The translations under genes and the position numbers were made by a program. 64,000 bases of DNA from Bacteroidota bacterium. GTDB taxonomy: Bacteria; Bacteroidota; Bacteroidia; Chitinophagales; Chitinophagaceae. Where the stretch lies: contig VGGR01000008.1 of the NCBI GenBank assembly GCA_016868585.1, positions 1-64,000 of the forward strand, given 5' to 3'. Below are positions 54,039-62,778 of this stretch, in pieces. The stretch's first letter is position 1. Each line of letters opens with the position of its first letter. A model generated the notes under the pieces. That model saw only the letters and a list, made by a program, of their open reading frames with translations, made no database searches and had not been told where the DNA came from.

Positions 54039-55364
54039 ATGAATAGATTTAATCAAATACTGCTAGTCAATCTTTTATTTTTAGCAATTAGTTGCTCAAA
54101 TAAAGGCGGGACAAACATTGATCCTTTAATACCACCACCGGGTGTTACAGAAGTTATATATAACGAAACAGGGTGTAATTATACTTCTTATAAAAATATG
54201 GTGATGGCCGGATACCAGGGTTGGTTTGGAGCAGAGGGTGATGGCTCTGACAGGGGCTGGGCCCATTATAAGAATACTAGCTGCGGAGGTTTTTTCCCGG
54301 GTTGTGCTTCCGTTGATTTTTGGCCTGACATAAGCGAATACACAAAAAAGTACCAGTCTCCGTTTAGTTTTGCGAATGGAACTAACGCCAATCTCTTTAG
54401 CCCTTATGATGAAGAAACAGTGGACCTTCATTTCAAATGGATGAAAGATTATGGTATCGATGGCGTATTTATGCAACGGTTTGTTGTTGAAGTAAAACAG
54501 TCTAATCCAAAAGGCAAAGCTCATTTTAATAAGGTTTTACAAAATGCTTTAAAGGCGGCAAATAAATACCAAAGGGCCATTTGCATCATGTACGATTTAA
54601 GCGGCTGTACCAGCGCCGATGTGGCCTATGTTGAACAAGACTGGAATGAATTGCAGTCTCTTTTCTCACTTTTTAGTAATACGCTGCAGCCAAATTATTT
54701 GCGGCATAATAAAAAGCCCCTTGTCGCAATCTGGGGTGTTGGTTTTAGTAATGGCAGAGCGTATTCAGTTGCTGATGTAGAGAATCTTGTTAATAGAATT
54801 AAAGGCCCTACAAAAAAAGTTTCAGTTATGCTGGGCTTGCCATATTATTGGAGGACATTGGATCGTGACACTGAAAACAATCCTTTACTGCATTTGCTTA
54901 TTAAAAAAGCAGATATTATTATGCCATGGGCAGTAGGAAGGTATAACGCTGGAAGTTACAATAATGTAGCAGCGGCATTGCCGTTGGATATCCAATGGTG
55001 TAATAGCAATAAAGTTGATTATGTACCCTTGGCTTTTCCGGGATTTAGCTGGGGAAATCTTAAAAACAACGTTGCACAGTACAATCTGATACCAAGAAAT
55101 GGTGGTGATTTTTTGTGGCAGCAAGTAGCCGGGGCAAAGTCAGCAGGAGCCAAATCTTTATATGTGGCCATGTTTGATGAAATAGATGAGGGCACCGCCA
55201 TTTTTAAATGCCAACGGGAATCAGAACTTCCCTTAAATGGCAATAAGATTTTTGTGGGCATTGAAAATCACCTTGCTTCTGATTACTATTTGTGGTTAAC
55301 CGGAAAAGCGGGCAATTGGTTTCATGGAGAGAGCGGTTACAGTAATGTAAAGCCAATTCGATAG
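54039..55364 (+). CDS. GH71/99-like secreted lipoprotein (first paralogue)
   Basis: This is a 441-residue lipoprotein with lipid Cys at residue 19 (LAISC) and a SNKGG start. It matches the group named glycoside hydrolase family 71/99-like, predicted TIM-barrels related to endo-alpha-mannosidases. Shared blocks with its paralogue at 57722 are VMAGYQGWF near 51, STVDLHF-type EETVDLHFKWMKDYGIDG near 126, YDLSG near 186, FPGFSW near 335 and MFDEIDEGTAIFKC near 383, which may hold the acidic catalytic pair. The assignment of catalytic residues is inference. It is followed by a GH92 gene after 25 bases. Confidence 0.8.
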   Translation: MNRFNQILLVNLLFLAISCSNKGGTNIDPLIPPPGVTEVIYNETGCNYTSYKNMVMAGYQGWFGAEGDGSDRGWAHYKNTSCGGFFPGCASVDFWPDISEYTKKYQSPFSFANGTNANLFSPYDEETVDLHFKWMKDYGIDGVFMQRFVVEVKQSNPKGKAHFNKVLQNALKAANKYQRAICIMYDLSGCTSADVAYVEQDWNELQSLFSLFSNTLQPNYLRHNKKPLVAIWGVGFSNGRAYSVADVENLVNRIKGPTKKVSVMLGLPYYWRTLDRDTENNPLLHLLIKKADIIMPWAVGRYNAGSYNNVAAALPLDIQWCNSNKVDYVPLAFPGFSWGNLKNNVAQYNLIPRNGGDFLWQQVAGAKSAGAKSLYVAMFDEIDEGTAIFKCQRESELPLNGNKIFVGIENHLASDYYLWLTGKAGNWFHGESGYSNVKPIR

Positions 55365-55389
55365 AATAATAAGATAAACATGATTAATC

Positions 55390-57654
55390 ATGAAAAAGTG
55401 TTTTCAATTTGCTTTACTCAAAATCATTTTTTATTTATCAGTTTGTGCAGGAACCTATGACCATTTAAATGCACAAAATCTTACCAAATATGTTAACCCA
55501 TTAATTGGCTCCGGAGGTCACGGGCATGTATTTGTTGGGGCTAGTGTACCATTTGGTGCGGTACAAATTGGCCCTAATAATATTTATAAAGGCTGGGACT
55601 GGTGTTCGGGGTATCATTATTCCGACAGCCTTATTATTGGCTTCTCGCAATTGCATCTAAGTGGCACTGGAATCGGCGATCTGGCAGATGTGTTAATGAT
55701 GCCAATTACCGGAGAAGTAAAGCTTGATAAAGGTCGGCAGGAATATCCGCACAATGGATATCTAAGCACTTTCAGCCATAAGAATGAAATTTCAAAACCC
55801 GGGTTTTATTCAGTAAAACTTGATAATGGTGTGGCTGTTGAACTTACTGCTACAGAACGGGTAGGGTTTCATCAACACCGTTTTCCCAAAAGCAAGGACG
55901 CACATGTAATGATTGACCTGAAAGAGGGAATCAATGACCAGAGTACAGACACTTACCTGGAGCAAACAGATGAATACACATTAAAAGGATATCGGTTTTC
56001 ATCGGGCTGGGCCAAAGTACAAAAAGTGTTTTTTGCTATTCGTTCTTCAAAGCCAATTAACAAACTGCTCTTGTATGATGATGTAAAATCATTATCGGGT
56101 AATAAAGGGAAGGGCAAAGCTGTAAAGGGAGTCATTAAATTTAATCAGGGTGATTTTGTACAATTAAAAGTAGGCATTTCACCAGTTAGTGCAGACAATG
56201 CGCTTGCCAATATCAATGCAGAAGTTCCTGCCTGGAACTTCAATGAAATAGTGAAACAAGCCGATACAAGGTGGAACAAGGAACTTTCAAGAATTAAAAT
56301 TGAAACTAAAAACGAAGCCGACAAACGAATTTTTTATACGGCAATGTTTCACTCTTTAATTCACCCATCACTTTTCAATGATCACAATGGTGATTTTCCG
56401 GGTACGAATAATAAAATTAATAACAAACAAAATTTTAATAATTATTCGGTATTCTCAACATGGGATACTTACCGTGCAGAGCATTCGCTTTTAACATTGA
56501 TTGCACCTGACAGGGTAAACGATTTTATTAATAGCATCTTAGCTATTAATGATGAGCAGGGACACATGCCCATCTGGCACCTGAATGGTTTTGAAACAGA
56601 GTGTATGCCTGGCATCAGCAGCATGCAAATTGTGGCTGAAGCATATCTGAAAGGATTTCGGGGTTTTGATGCAGAAAAGGCTTATCAGTCACTCAAAAAA
56701 ACAGCAATGTCAGATTTGCGAGGGCTCAACTATCTCAGAGATTTTAAAGCTATTCCATCTGATGTTAAGTTATTGAGCTCGGTTCCGTCAGCAGCTAATT
56801 CAACAAGAACAGTAGCCCAGACCATGGAACTTTCCATTTCTGATGGCAGCCTTGCATTAATGGCAAAGGCTTTGGGAAAGAATGATGATTATACTTATTT
56901 CAGCAAGCGGGCTAAAAACTATCAGCTTTTTTATGATCCTGCTGTTGGTTTCTTCAGGGGTATCAAAAGCGATGGTACCCGCAACCCCGTATTTGATCCC
57001 ATAAAATCAAAAAAGCCCTGGTCAGCTGATTATGCTGAAGGCAATGCGTGGCAATACTTGTGGATGGCGCCACACGATGTTCCGGGATTAATAAATTTCT
57101 TGGGAGGCAACGACAAATTCAACGCCAGGCTAGATAGTTTTTTTGTCATTACTGCGCCAGATACCGCTGATGTTTTGGTTGATCTTACTGGAAATATCGG
57201 GCAGTATGCACATGGTAATGAACCTAGCCACCACAATGCCTATATGTATGCCTATTCCGGGCAGCAATGGAAAACTGCGGAAAAAGTGCGCTTCATCATG
57301 AAGGAATTTTATCATGATGATCCCGATGGTATAATTGGTAATGAAGATTGTGGGCAGATGTCAGCATGGTACATCTTTTCATCGCTTGGATTTTACCCGG
57401 TATTTCCAGCCTCAGGAGAATATGTAATGGGAAGTCCACTTTTTGATAAAGCGACGATCAATTTACCCAATGGGAAAAAATTCTCAGTGGAGGTTGTAAA
57501 CAACAACGCTAAAAATATCAATATCCAACAAGTTGAACTGAACGGACAGAAGTCAGCAAAAGGTACCATTAGCCATGAGGACATTTTAAAAGGTGGTGTT
57601 TTGAAAATTAGTATGGGTAATAGTCCTAATCGAAACTTTAGTTCACCCATGTAA
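55390..57654 (+). CDS. GH92 family exo-alpha-mannosidase
   Basis: This is a 754-residue exported GH92 enzyme with the canonical architecture. The signal peptide ends near LNAQ (residue 29). The N-terminal beta-sandwich has PLIGSGGHGHVFVGASVPFG near 37-56, the hallmark absent from the first GH92 of this locus. The catalytic (alpha/alpha)6 domain shows STWDTYRAEHSLLTLI near 356, GNEPSHHNAYMY near 608 and GNEDCGQMSAWYIFSSLG near 651. GH92 enzymes remove terminal alpha-linked mannose with inversion and need Ca2+. Linkage preference cannot be read here. Confidence 0.95.
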   Translation: MKKCFQFALLKIIFYLSVCAGTYDHLNAQNLTKYVNPLIGSGGHGHVFVGASVPFGAVQIGPNNIYKGWDWCSGYHYSDSLIIGFSQLHLSGTGIGDLADVLMMPITGEVKLDKGRQEYPHNGYLSTFSHKNEISKPGFYSVKLDNGVAVELTATERVGFHQHRFPKSKDAHVMIDLKEGINDQSTDTYLEQTDEYTLKGYRFSSGWAKVQKVFFAIRSSKPINKLLLYDDVKSLSGNKGKGKAVKGVIKFNQGDFVQLKVGISPVSADNALANINAEVPAWNFNEIVKQADTRWNKELSRIKIETKNEADKRIFYTAMFHSLIHPSLFNDHNGDFPGTNNKINNKQNFNNYSVFSTWDTYRAEHSLLTLIAPDRVNDFINSILAINDEQGHMPIWHLNGFETECMPGISSMQIVAEAYLKGFRGFDAEKAYQSLKKTAMSDLRGLNYLRDFKAIPSDVKLLSSVPSAANSTRTVAQTMELSISDGSLALMAKALGKNDDYTYFSKRAKNYQLFYDPAVGFFRGIKSDGTRNPVFDPIKSKKPWSADYAEGNAWQYLWMAPHDVPGLINFLGGNDKFNARLDSFFVITAPDTADVLVDLTGNIGQYAHGNEPSHHNAYMYAYSGQQWKTAEKVRFIMKEFYHDDPDGIIGNEDCGQMSAWYIFSSLGFYPVFPASGEYVMGSPLFDKATINLPNGKKFSVEVVNNNAKNINIQQVELNGQKSAKGTISHEDILKGGVLKISMGNSPNRNFSSPM

Positions 57655-57721
57655 TAAGGGTGAATGACCAGTTCAGTTTTCAAAAAGAAGCAAATGATGC
57701 GCAAAATGTTTTAAAGCACTA

Positions 57722-58993
57722 ATGATGAGCAACTCTAAAAGGCAAATATTAACTTTCCTAACTCTATTCGTCTTTAGTATTAGTACAATAGCTCAAAGCA
57801 GGCATGCTAAGGTTACAAAATACCCTGCATATAAGGGATTGGTGATGGCTGGTTACCAGGGATGGTTCCGTGCTCCCAAAACTGGGGTAATGTATCCTGA
57901 TGACAACAAGATTCGTATTGACATGTGGCCGGAAGTGACCGAATATAAAAATGTCTATCCTACCGGTTTAAAGTTAGCCGACGGCAGCAAGGCTCTTTTC
58001 TTTAGTTCCGATGATAAAAGTACAGTGGACCTGCACTTTAGTTGGATGAAGCAATATGGCTTAGATGGTGTGTTTATGCAGCGATTTTTTGATGCTGCTA
58101 AACCTGAACGACGTCATAGCGATGCTACCAATGTACTGCGCAATGCTTTGCAGGCTGCATCAGCAAACGAAAGGGCCATTGGCGTGATGTATGATCTTTC
58201 GGGATTGAAAGGTGTTGGTCAGGATTGTTCATCATTAATTGATGATTGGAAATACCTTGTAGATTCATTGCGTGTAACCAATCAGAGCGGAACTAAAACC
58301 TACATTTTCCATAACGGTAAACCCCTAGTTACTATTTGGGGTCTTGGTTTTCCTGACCGTCCCTATAATATTCGAAATATTGGTATTGCGAGGTTTATTG
58401 ATTTTCTTAAGAATGATCCTGAATATGGCGGTTGTAGTGTAATGCTAGGGGTGCCTACATTCTGGCGTGAATTGAATGCTGACTGTAATGCAGATCCATA
58501 TTTGCATGAGTTGATAAAGCAGGCGGATATTGTATTGCCATGGACGGTTCAACGATTTTCGCCACTGCTCCATAATGATATGGATCGATATCGTGATGTG
58601 ATGTTGGCAGATATAAAATGGTGCAAAGAGAATGGAGTGGATTATGTTCCCTGTGTTTACCCGGGCTTTAGCTGGCATAATCTTAGCCGTTTTGAATTTC
58701 CTGATGATGTAAAGCCGGTGGGTTCAATTCCACGCCAGGGGGGTAGATTTTATTGGCAGCAAATTGCAACTGCAATCAATGCAGGAGCCACCATGCTATA
58801 TGTTGCCATGTTCGACGAAGTAAATGAAGGCACTGCCATATTCAAATGCAGCGATAATCCACCAGTAAGCAATATTGCTAAGTTTATCGGTATGGATGGT
58901 ATGCCAAGCGATCATTATTTATGGCTCACTGGAGAAGCGGGGAAAATGCTTAGAAAAGAAAAGCCATTGAGTTTGACAATTCCTAAAAAGTAA
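57722..58993 (+). CDS. GH71/99-like secreted protein (second paralogue)
   Basis: This 423-residue protein has a cleavable signal peptide (ending STIAQ near 25) and no lipobox, so it is probably periplasmic or released, unlike its lipoprotein paralogue at 54039. It shares with that paralogue LVMAGYQGWF near 40, STVDLHFSWMKQYGLDGVFM near 100, MYDLSG near 158, YPGFSWHNL near 313 and MFDEVNEGTAIFKC near 361. A related pair in one locus, one surface-anchored and one not, suggests successive steps of glycan breakdown. Substrate is inference. ATG 57722 and 57725 are adjacent; either may be used. Confidence 0.8.
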   Translation: MMSNSKRQILTFLTLFVFSISTIAQSRHAKVTKYPAYKGLVMAGYQGWFRAPKTGVMYPDDNKIRIDMWPEVTEYKNVYPTGLKLADGSKALFFSSDDKSTVDLHFSWMKQYGLDGVFMQRFFDAAKPERRHSDATNVLRNALQAASANERAIGVMYDLSGLKGVGQDCSSLIDDWKYLVDSLRVTNQSGTKTYIFHNGKPLVTIWGLGFPDRPYNIRNIGIARFIDFLKNDPEYGGCSVMLGVPTFWRELNADCNADPYLHELIKQADIVLPWTVQRFSPLLHNDMDRYRDVMLADIKWCKENGVDYVPCVYPGFSWHNLSRFEFPDDVKPVGSIPRQGGRFYWQQIATAINAGATMLYVAMFDEVNEGTAIFKCSDNPPVSNIAKFIGMDGMPSDHYLWLTGEAGKMLRKEKPLSLTIPKK

Positions 58994-59018
58994 ACGAAAT
59001 GAATAAGATGTATCAGGT

Positions 59019-59025
59019 AGGAGGG
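59019..59025 (+). promoter_or_regulatory. Shine-Dalgarno-like site AGGAGGG before the GH2 gene
   Basis: AGGAGGG lies six bases before the ATG at 59032, an ideal ribosome-binding site. Such sites are rare in this window. It supports ATG 59032 over the upstream in-frame ATG at 58999. Confidence 0.5.
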
Positions 59026-59031
59026 AAAGTG

Positions 59032-62000
59032 ATGAAAAAAGGCATTAACGTAAGCGTTGGTTTATTGTTTGCTTTTTTCTTTTTGCAGGTTAGTGTTTTT
59101 GCACAGTCATTCAGCTTGAAAACTGATTTTTCAGATTCTGCTGCTAATCTCAAAAAAATTGGCAGGGGTACTTGTACAATTGCTGACGGTGTTTTTAAGT
59201 CAAAAGATGCGTATGCCTGTTTTGGAAATGTAGAATGGAAGAACTATGTACTACAGTTTAAGGCAAGAGCTCCTCAATATGCTGATCAGGTTCAGATATG
59301 GGCGGGATTCAGGGCTTACAATAGAAACGATAGATACATAGTAGGTTTAAGAGGAGGCATCCAAAATACTCTGTACCTGAGCAGGATGGGCTACATGGGT
59401 ACCGATGAATTTATTGGTATCCGACAACTATCTTTTGACCCAAAGCCTGGTGTATGGTATGATGTAAAAATTGAGGTATGTGGTGATCGTATCAGGATAT
59501 TCCTGAACAATGAGGCCATACCCTTGATGGATGTTGAAGATAAGAATGCAAACCTGGCTCCTAGTGGTGAAGTCACATTGGGAGGTAGCTGGATTGAAAC
59601 TGAATTTGATAATTTATCGATAACAGCACTGAAGGAAAATCACCTGCAAGGAATTGCCAAACAAGAAATCGAAGTAAAAATTGATCCTGTTGATAAGGAG
59701 AAGAAAAGAGTAGTAGAAAGAGAAGCGTATAAGCCAGTTACTATTGCAGGACTTAATAGTGGCCGTTCAGAAATTTCATTGGATGGACAGTGGTTGTTTA
59801 TGCCGGAACATGAGTTCAATGGCGGAAAAAAGGCCTCTGATGTAAGTGTTGATGATAAAAATTGGCACACCATGTCAGTGCCTAACTTTTGGAACCCATC
59901 ACGGATATGGCTTCACGGCGAATCATTTGAAGGACATCCCAAAGGGGTGTCAGACAATTATTTTCAAATGGAAACAGACAGGTGTACGAACTATACTTTC
60001 GATTACACCAAGACCAAAGTAGCCTGGTACAGGCATTGGATTGAACTTCCTGTTGATATAAAATCGAAGCAACTAACACTGCATTTCGATGCCGTTTCAA
60101 AAGTGGCCGAAGTTTATATCAATGGACAACTGGCAGGTTCGCATATTGGTATGTTTGGCGATTTTTCAGTGGATGGAACTTCATTATTGAAGCCCGGGAA
60201 AAACCTGGTTGCTGTTCGGGTGGTGCGTGATTTTATCAAAAACATTGAAGACGGTGAAAAAATTGTTGATGTGGCTGTAACTGTACCTGTCACCAACAAC
60301 ATGCTAAAAGATATTGCTCACGGATTTTACAAAGATGATCCTGCGGGTATTTGGCAGCCAGTAAAACTGGTAATAACTGATAAGGTAAAAATTGAAGACG
60401 TATTCATTAAGCCAACACTTCAGGGTGCAAGCTTTGATGTAACCTTAAAAAACTATTCTACTAAGCCTGTTACCTATGATGTATCAACTGATATTCTTGA
60501 AAAAGCGACAGGTAATCAATTGTATGCAGGCGTTTCAATAAAGCAGGTTGTACTGAATGCAGGTGAAGAGCGAAAGGTTTCATTCGCCATTTCAAATTTG
60601 AAGCCACAACTATGGACGCCCAATCATCCCAATCTCTACGATTTTACATTCAAACTACTGTCAGGTAACAGTGAGGTCGATAGCAAAGTAATCACTTCAG
60701 GATTCAGAACATTTGAAGCCAAGAATGGATTTTTCTACCTCAATGGCAAGCAATACTGGCTGAGAGGTGCTAACCATACGCCGTTTGCATTAGCACCCAA
60801 CGATAAAGACTTAGCCAACTCTTTCTATCAGATAATGAAGGCTGGGAATATTGATATTACCCGAACCCATACAGCGCCTTACAATGAGTTATGGATGGAT
60901 GCTGCTGATGAGAATGGTATAGGAGTAAGCTTTGAAGGCACCTGGCCCTGGTTAATGATAAGTTCTTCGATGCCCGACATGAGTTTGATTGATCTATGGG
61001 CAGATGAATTCATCGGGTTGTTGAAGAAATATAGAAATCATCCTTCTCTATTGTTTTGGACCGTAAACAATGAAATGAAGTTCTACGACAATGAACCTGA
61101 TTTTGAGGTCGCGAAGAAAAAAATGAAAATCATTTCAGATGTGGTGAAAAGGATGCGTGCCGTTGACTCGACTCGTCCTATTTGTTTTGATTCGAATTAC
61201 AAGCGTAATAAGAAAAAATACGGGGAAGCTTTTTTTGAAACAATTGATGATGGTGATATCGATGATGATCATAAATATATTAACTGGTACGACTACACTG
61301 TCTTTAAGCAATTCAAAGGAGAGTTTCAAAAAAATGCCCGCAATGAAGGCAGACCGTTGATCAGCCAGGAAATGTCTACTGGTTACCCGAATGCCGAAAC
61401 AGGACATGCCACCCGCTTCTACAACCTTGTTCACCAGAATCCGCAGACACTGATTGGATATCAATCGTATGAATATGCCAACCCTCAGGCATTTTTAGAT
61501 GTCCATTCTTTTATTACAGGTGAATTGGCTGAGGCTTTGCGTCGCTCCAACGATAAAGCATCAGGTATTTTGCATTTCGCCTTATTAACCTGGTTTAGAA
61601 ATGTATATGATGTAAAAAACATCGAGCCGTATCCAACCTATTTCGCCATTAAGAGAGCCTTGCAACCTGTACTGGTAAGCGCAGAAATATGGGGGCGTAA
61701 TTTGTACGCTGGCGAAAAACTACCTGCAAAAATTTGTGTGGTAAACGATAAAGAGAATGGTACAGACTTAAAAGAAACAAAGCTGTATTGGGAACTCGTT
61801 ACGGAAACTGGAGAAAGATTGGCTAGAGGGACTGAGAATGTACCGGCTGTAAAACATTCAACCAGGCAATGGATTACACCCACTATTCAAATTCCTGAGG
61901 TGCTGCCTACTTTGAAAGTAGCTGCCAAATTGAAACTGAAACTTACCGAAAACGGTATCCCTGTTTCTGAAAATGAATACAAAATCAACATTGCACAGAA

Positions 62001-62679
62001 GAGCTGGAGCAGATCTTCAGTTGATCAGCGTAAGAAAATTGCGGTTGTTGATTTTAATGAAACTTCTAAGGCTTTAAGTTTTCTGAAAGTAAACTATACT
62101 TCTTATGCCAGCATCGCACAAGGGATTCAATCAAAATCGGATATCCTTATTGTTGCTGGTCTTGATACGGCTAAGAATTGCTCAAAGCAGGACTTGATGG
62201 ATTTGCGAGCCAGCATTGATGGTGGCGCAAAAGTGTTGGTACTAAATTCTCCTGCCGTATCCATGAATTTGTATCCGGAGTACATCAACGGATGGATTGT
62301 TCCTACTGAAGGTGACATTGTAAACATGGAGATACCAGAGTCAAAGGTGTTTGATGGTATCGGGCTATTCGATGTTCGGTGCTTCAATAATAATAAGCCG
62401 GAAATTCCTACTGTTTGTGAAGTGGCGTTCAAGTTGAAGCGAGACAAGAATGTAATTGAAATTGCCAACCAGACTAAAATACACGGATACATTAACGGAG
62501 CAATGTTAGCCCGGTCGGATTATGTGAAAACTATTAAGGGATTTCCAATTTTTCGTATTAACAAAGGAGGTTCTGCATTAATTTCTGGCATGAGGACTGA
62601 AAAAGCTACTACTGATCCAATTGCAGGTCGTTTGCTTGTAAATATGATCAATGAATTATTGAATAGAGACAGTAAGTAA
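59032..62679 (+). CDS. GH2 family glycosidase with N-terminal lectin-like domain
   Basis: This is a 1,215-residue exported enzyme. A signal peptide ends near VFAQ (25). Residues about 30-200 form a LamG-like/3-keto-disaccharide hydrolase-type sandwich (WAGFRAYNRNDRYIVGLRGG). Then follow the GH2 sugar-binding domain (SLDGQWLFMPEH near 253), an Ig-like domain and a TIM-barrel from about 570. Likely catalytic residues are Glu681 in FWTVNNEMKF (acid/base) and Glu780 in PLISQEMSTGYP (nucleophile). Beyond it, about 1000-1090 resembles a glutamine-amidotransferase-like fold (KSDILIVAGLDTAKN). GH2 includes beta-mannosidases and beta-galactosidases. In this locus a beta-mannosidase role is plausible but not shown. 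Confidence 0.82.
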   Translation: MKKGINVSVGLLFAFFFLQVSVFAQSFSLKTDFSDSAANLKKIGRGTCTIADGVFKSKDAYACFGNVEWKNYVLQFKARAPQYADQVQIWAGFRAYNRNDRYIVGLRGGIQNTLYLSRMGYMGTDEFIGIRQLSFDPKPGVWYDVKIEVCGDRIRIFLNNEAIPLMDVEDKNANLAPSGEVTLGGSWIETEFDNLSITALKENHLQGIAKQEIEVKIDPVDKEKKRVVEREAYKPVTIAGLNSGRSEISLDGQWLFMPEHEFNGGKKASDVSVDDKNWHTMSVPNFWNPSRIWLHGESFEGHPKGVSDNYFQMETDRCTNYTFDYTKTKVAWYRHWIELPVDIKSKQLTLHFDAVSKVAEVYINGQLAGSHIGMFGDFSVDGTSLLKPGKNLVAVRVVRDFIKNIEDGEKIVDVAVTVPVTNNMLKDIAHGFYKDDPAGIWQPVKLVITDKVKIEDVFIKPTLQGASFDVTLKNYSTKPVTYDVSTDILEKATGNQLYAGVSIKQVVLNAGEERKVSFAISNLKPQLWTPNHPNLYDFTFKLLSGNSEVDSKVITSGFRTFEAKNGFFYLNGKQYWLRGANHTPFALAPNDKDLANSFYQIMKAGNIDITRTHTAPYNELWMDAADENGIGVSFEGTWPWLMISSSMPDMSLIDLWADEFIGLLKKYRNHPSLLFWTVNNEMKFYDNEPDFEVAKKKMKIISDVVKRMRAVDSTRPICFDSNYKRNKKKYGEAFFETIDDGDIDDDHKYINWYDYTVFKQFKGEFQKNARNEGRPLISQEMSTGYPNAETGHATRFYNLVHQNPQTLIGYQSYEYANPQAFLDVHSFITGELAEALRRSNDKASGILHFALLTWFRNVYDVKNIEPYPTYFAIKRALQPVLVSAEIWGRNLYAGEKLPAKICVVNDKENGTDLKETKLYWELVTETGERLARGTENVPAVKHSTRQWITPTIQIPEVLPTLKVAAKLKLKLTENGIPVSENEYKINIAQKSWSRSSVDQRKKIAVVDFNETSKALSFLKVNYTSYASIAQGIQSKSDILIVAGLDTAKNCSKQDLMDLRASIDGGAKVLVLNSPAVSMNLYPEYINGWIVPTEGDIVNMEIPESKVFDGIGLFDVRCFNNNKPEIPTVCEVAFKLKRDKNVIEIANQTKIHGYINGAMLARSDYVKTIKGFPIFRINKGGSALISGMRTEKATTDPIAGRLLVNMINELLNRDSK

Positions 62680-62778
62680 TCATTCAGAGAATTTAAGTTC
62701 AACGACGATTGCTGCTAGAAATTGAGATATTCTAATTGCGTGCTTCCATTCAATAATAAACTGAAAACAGATTTTAAT

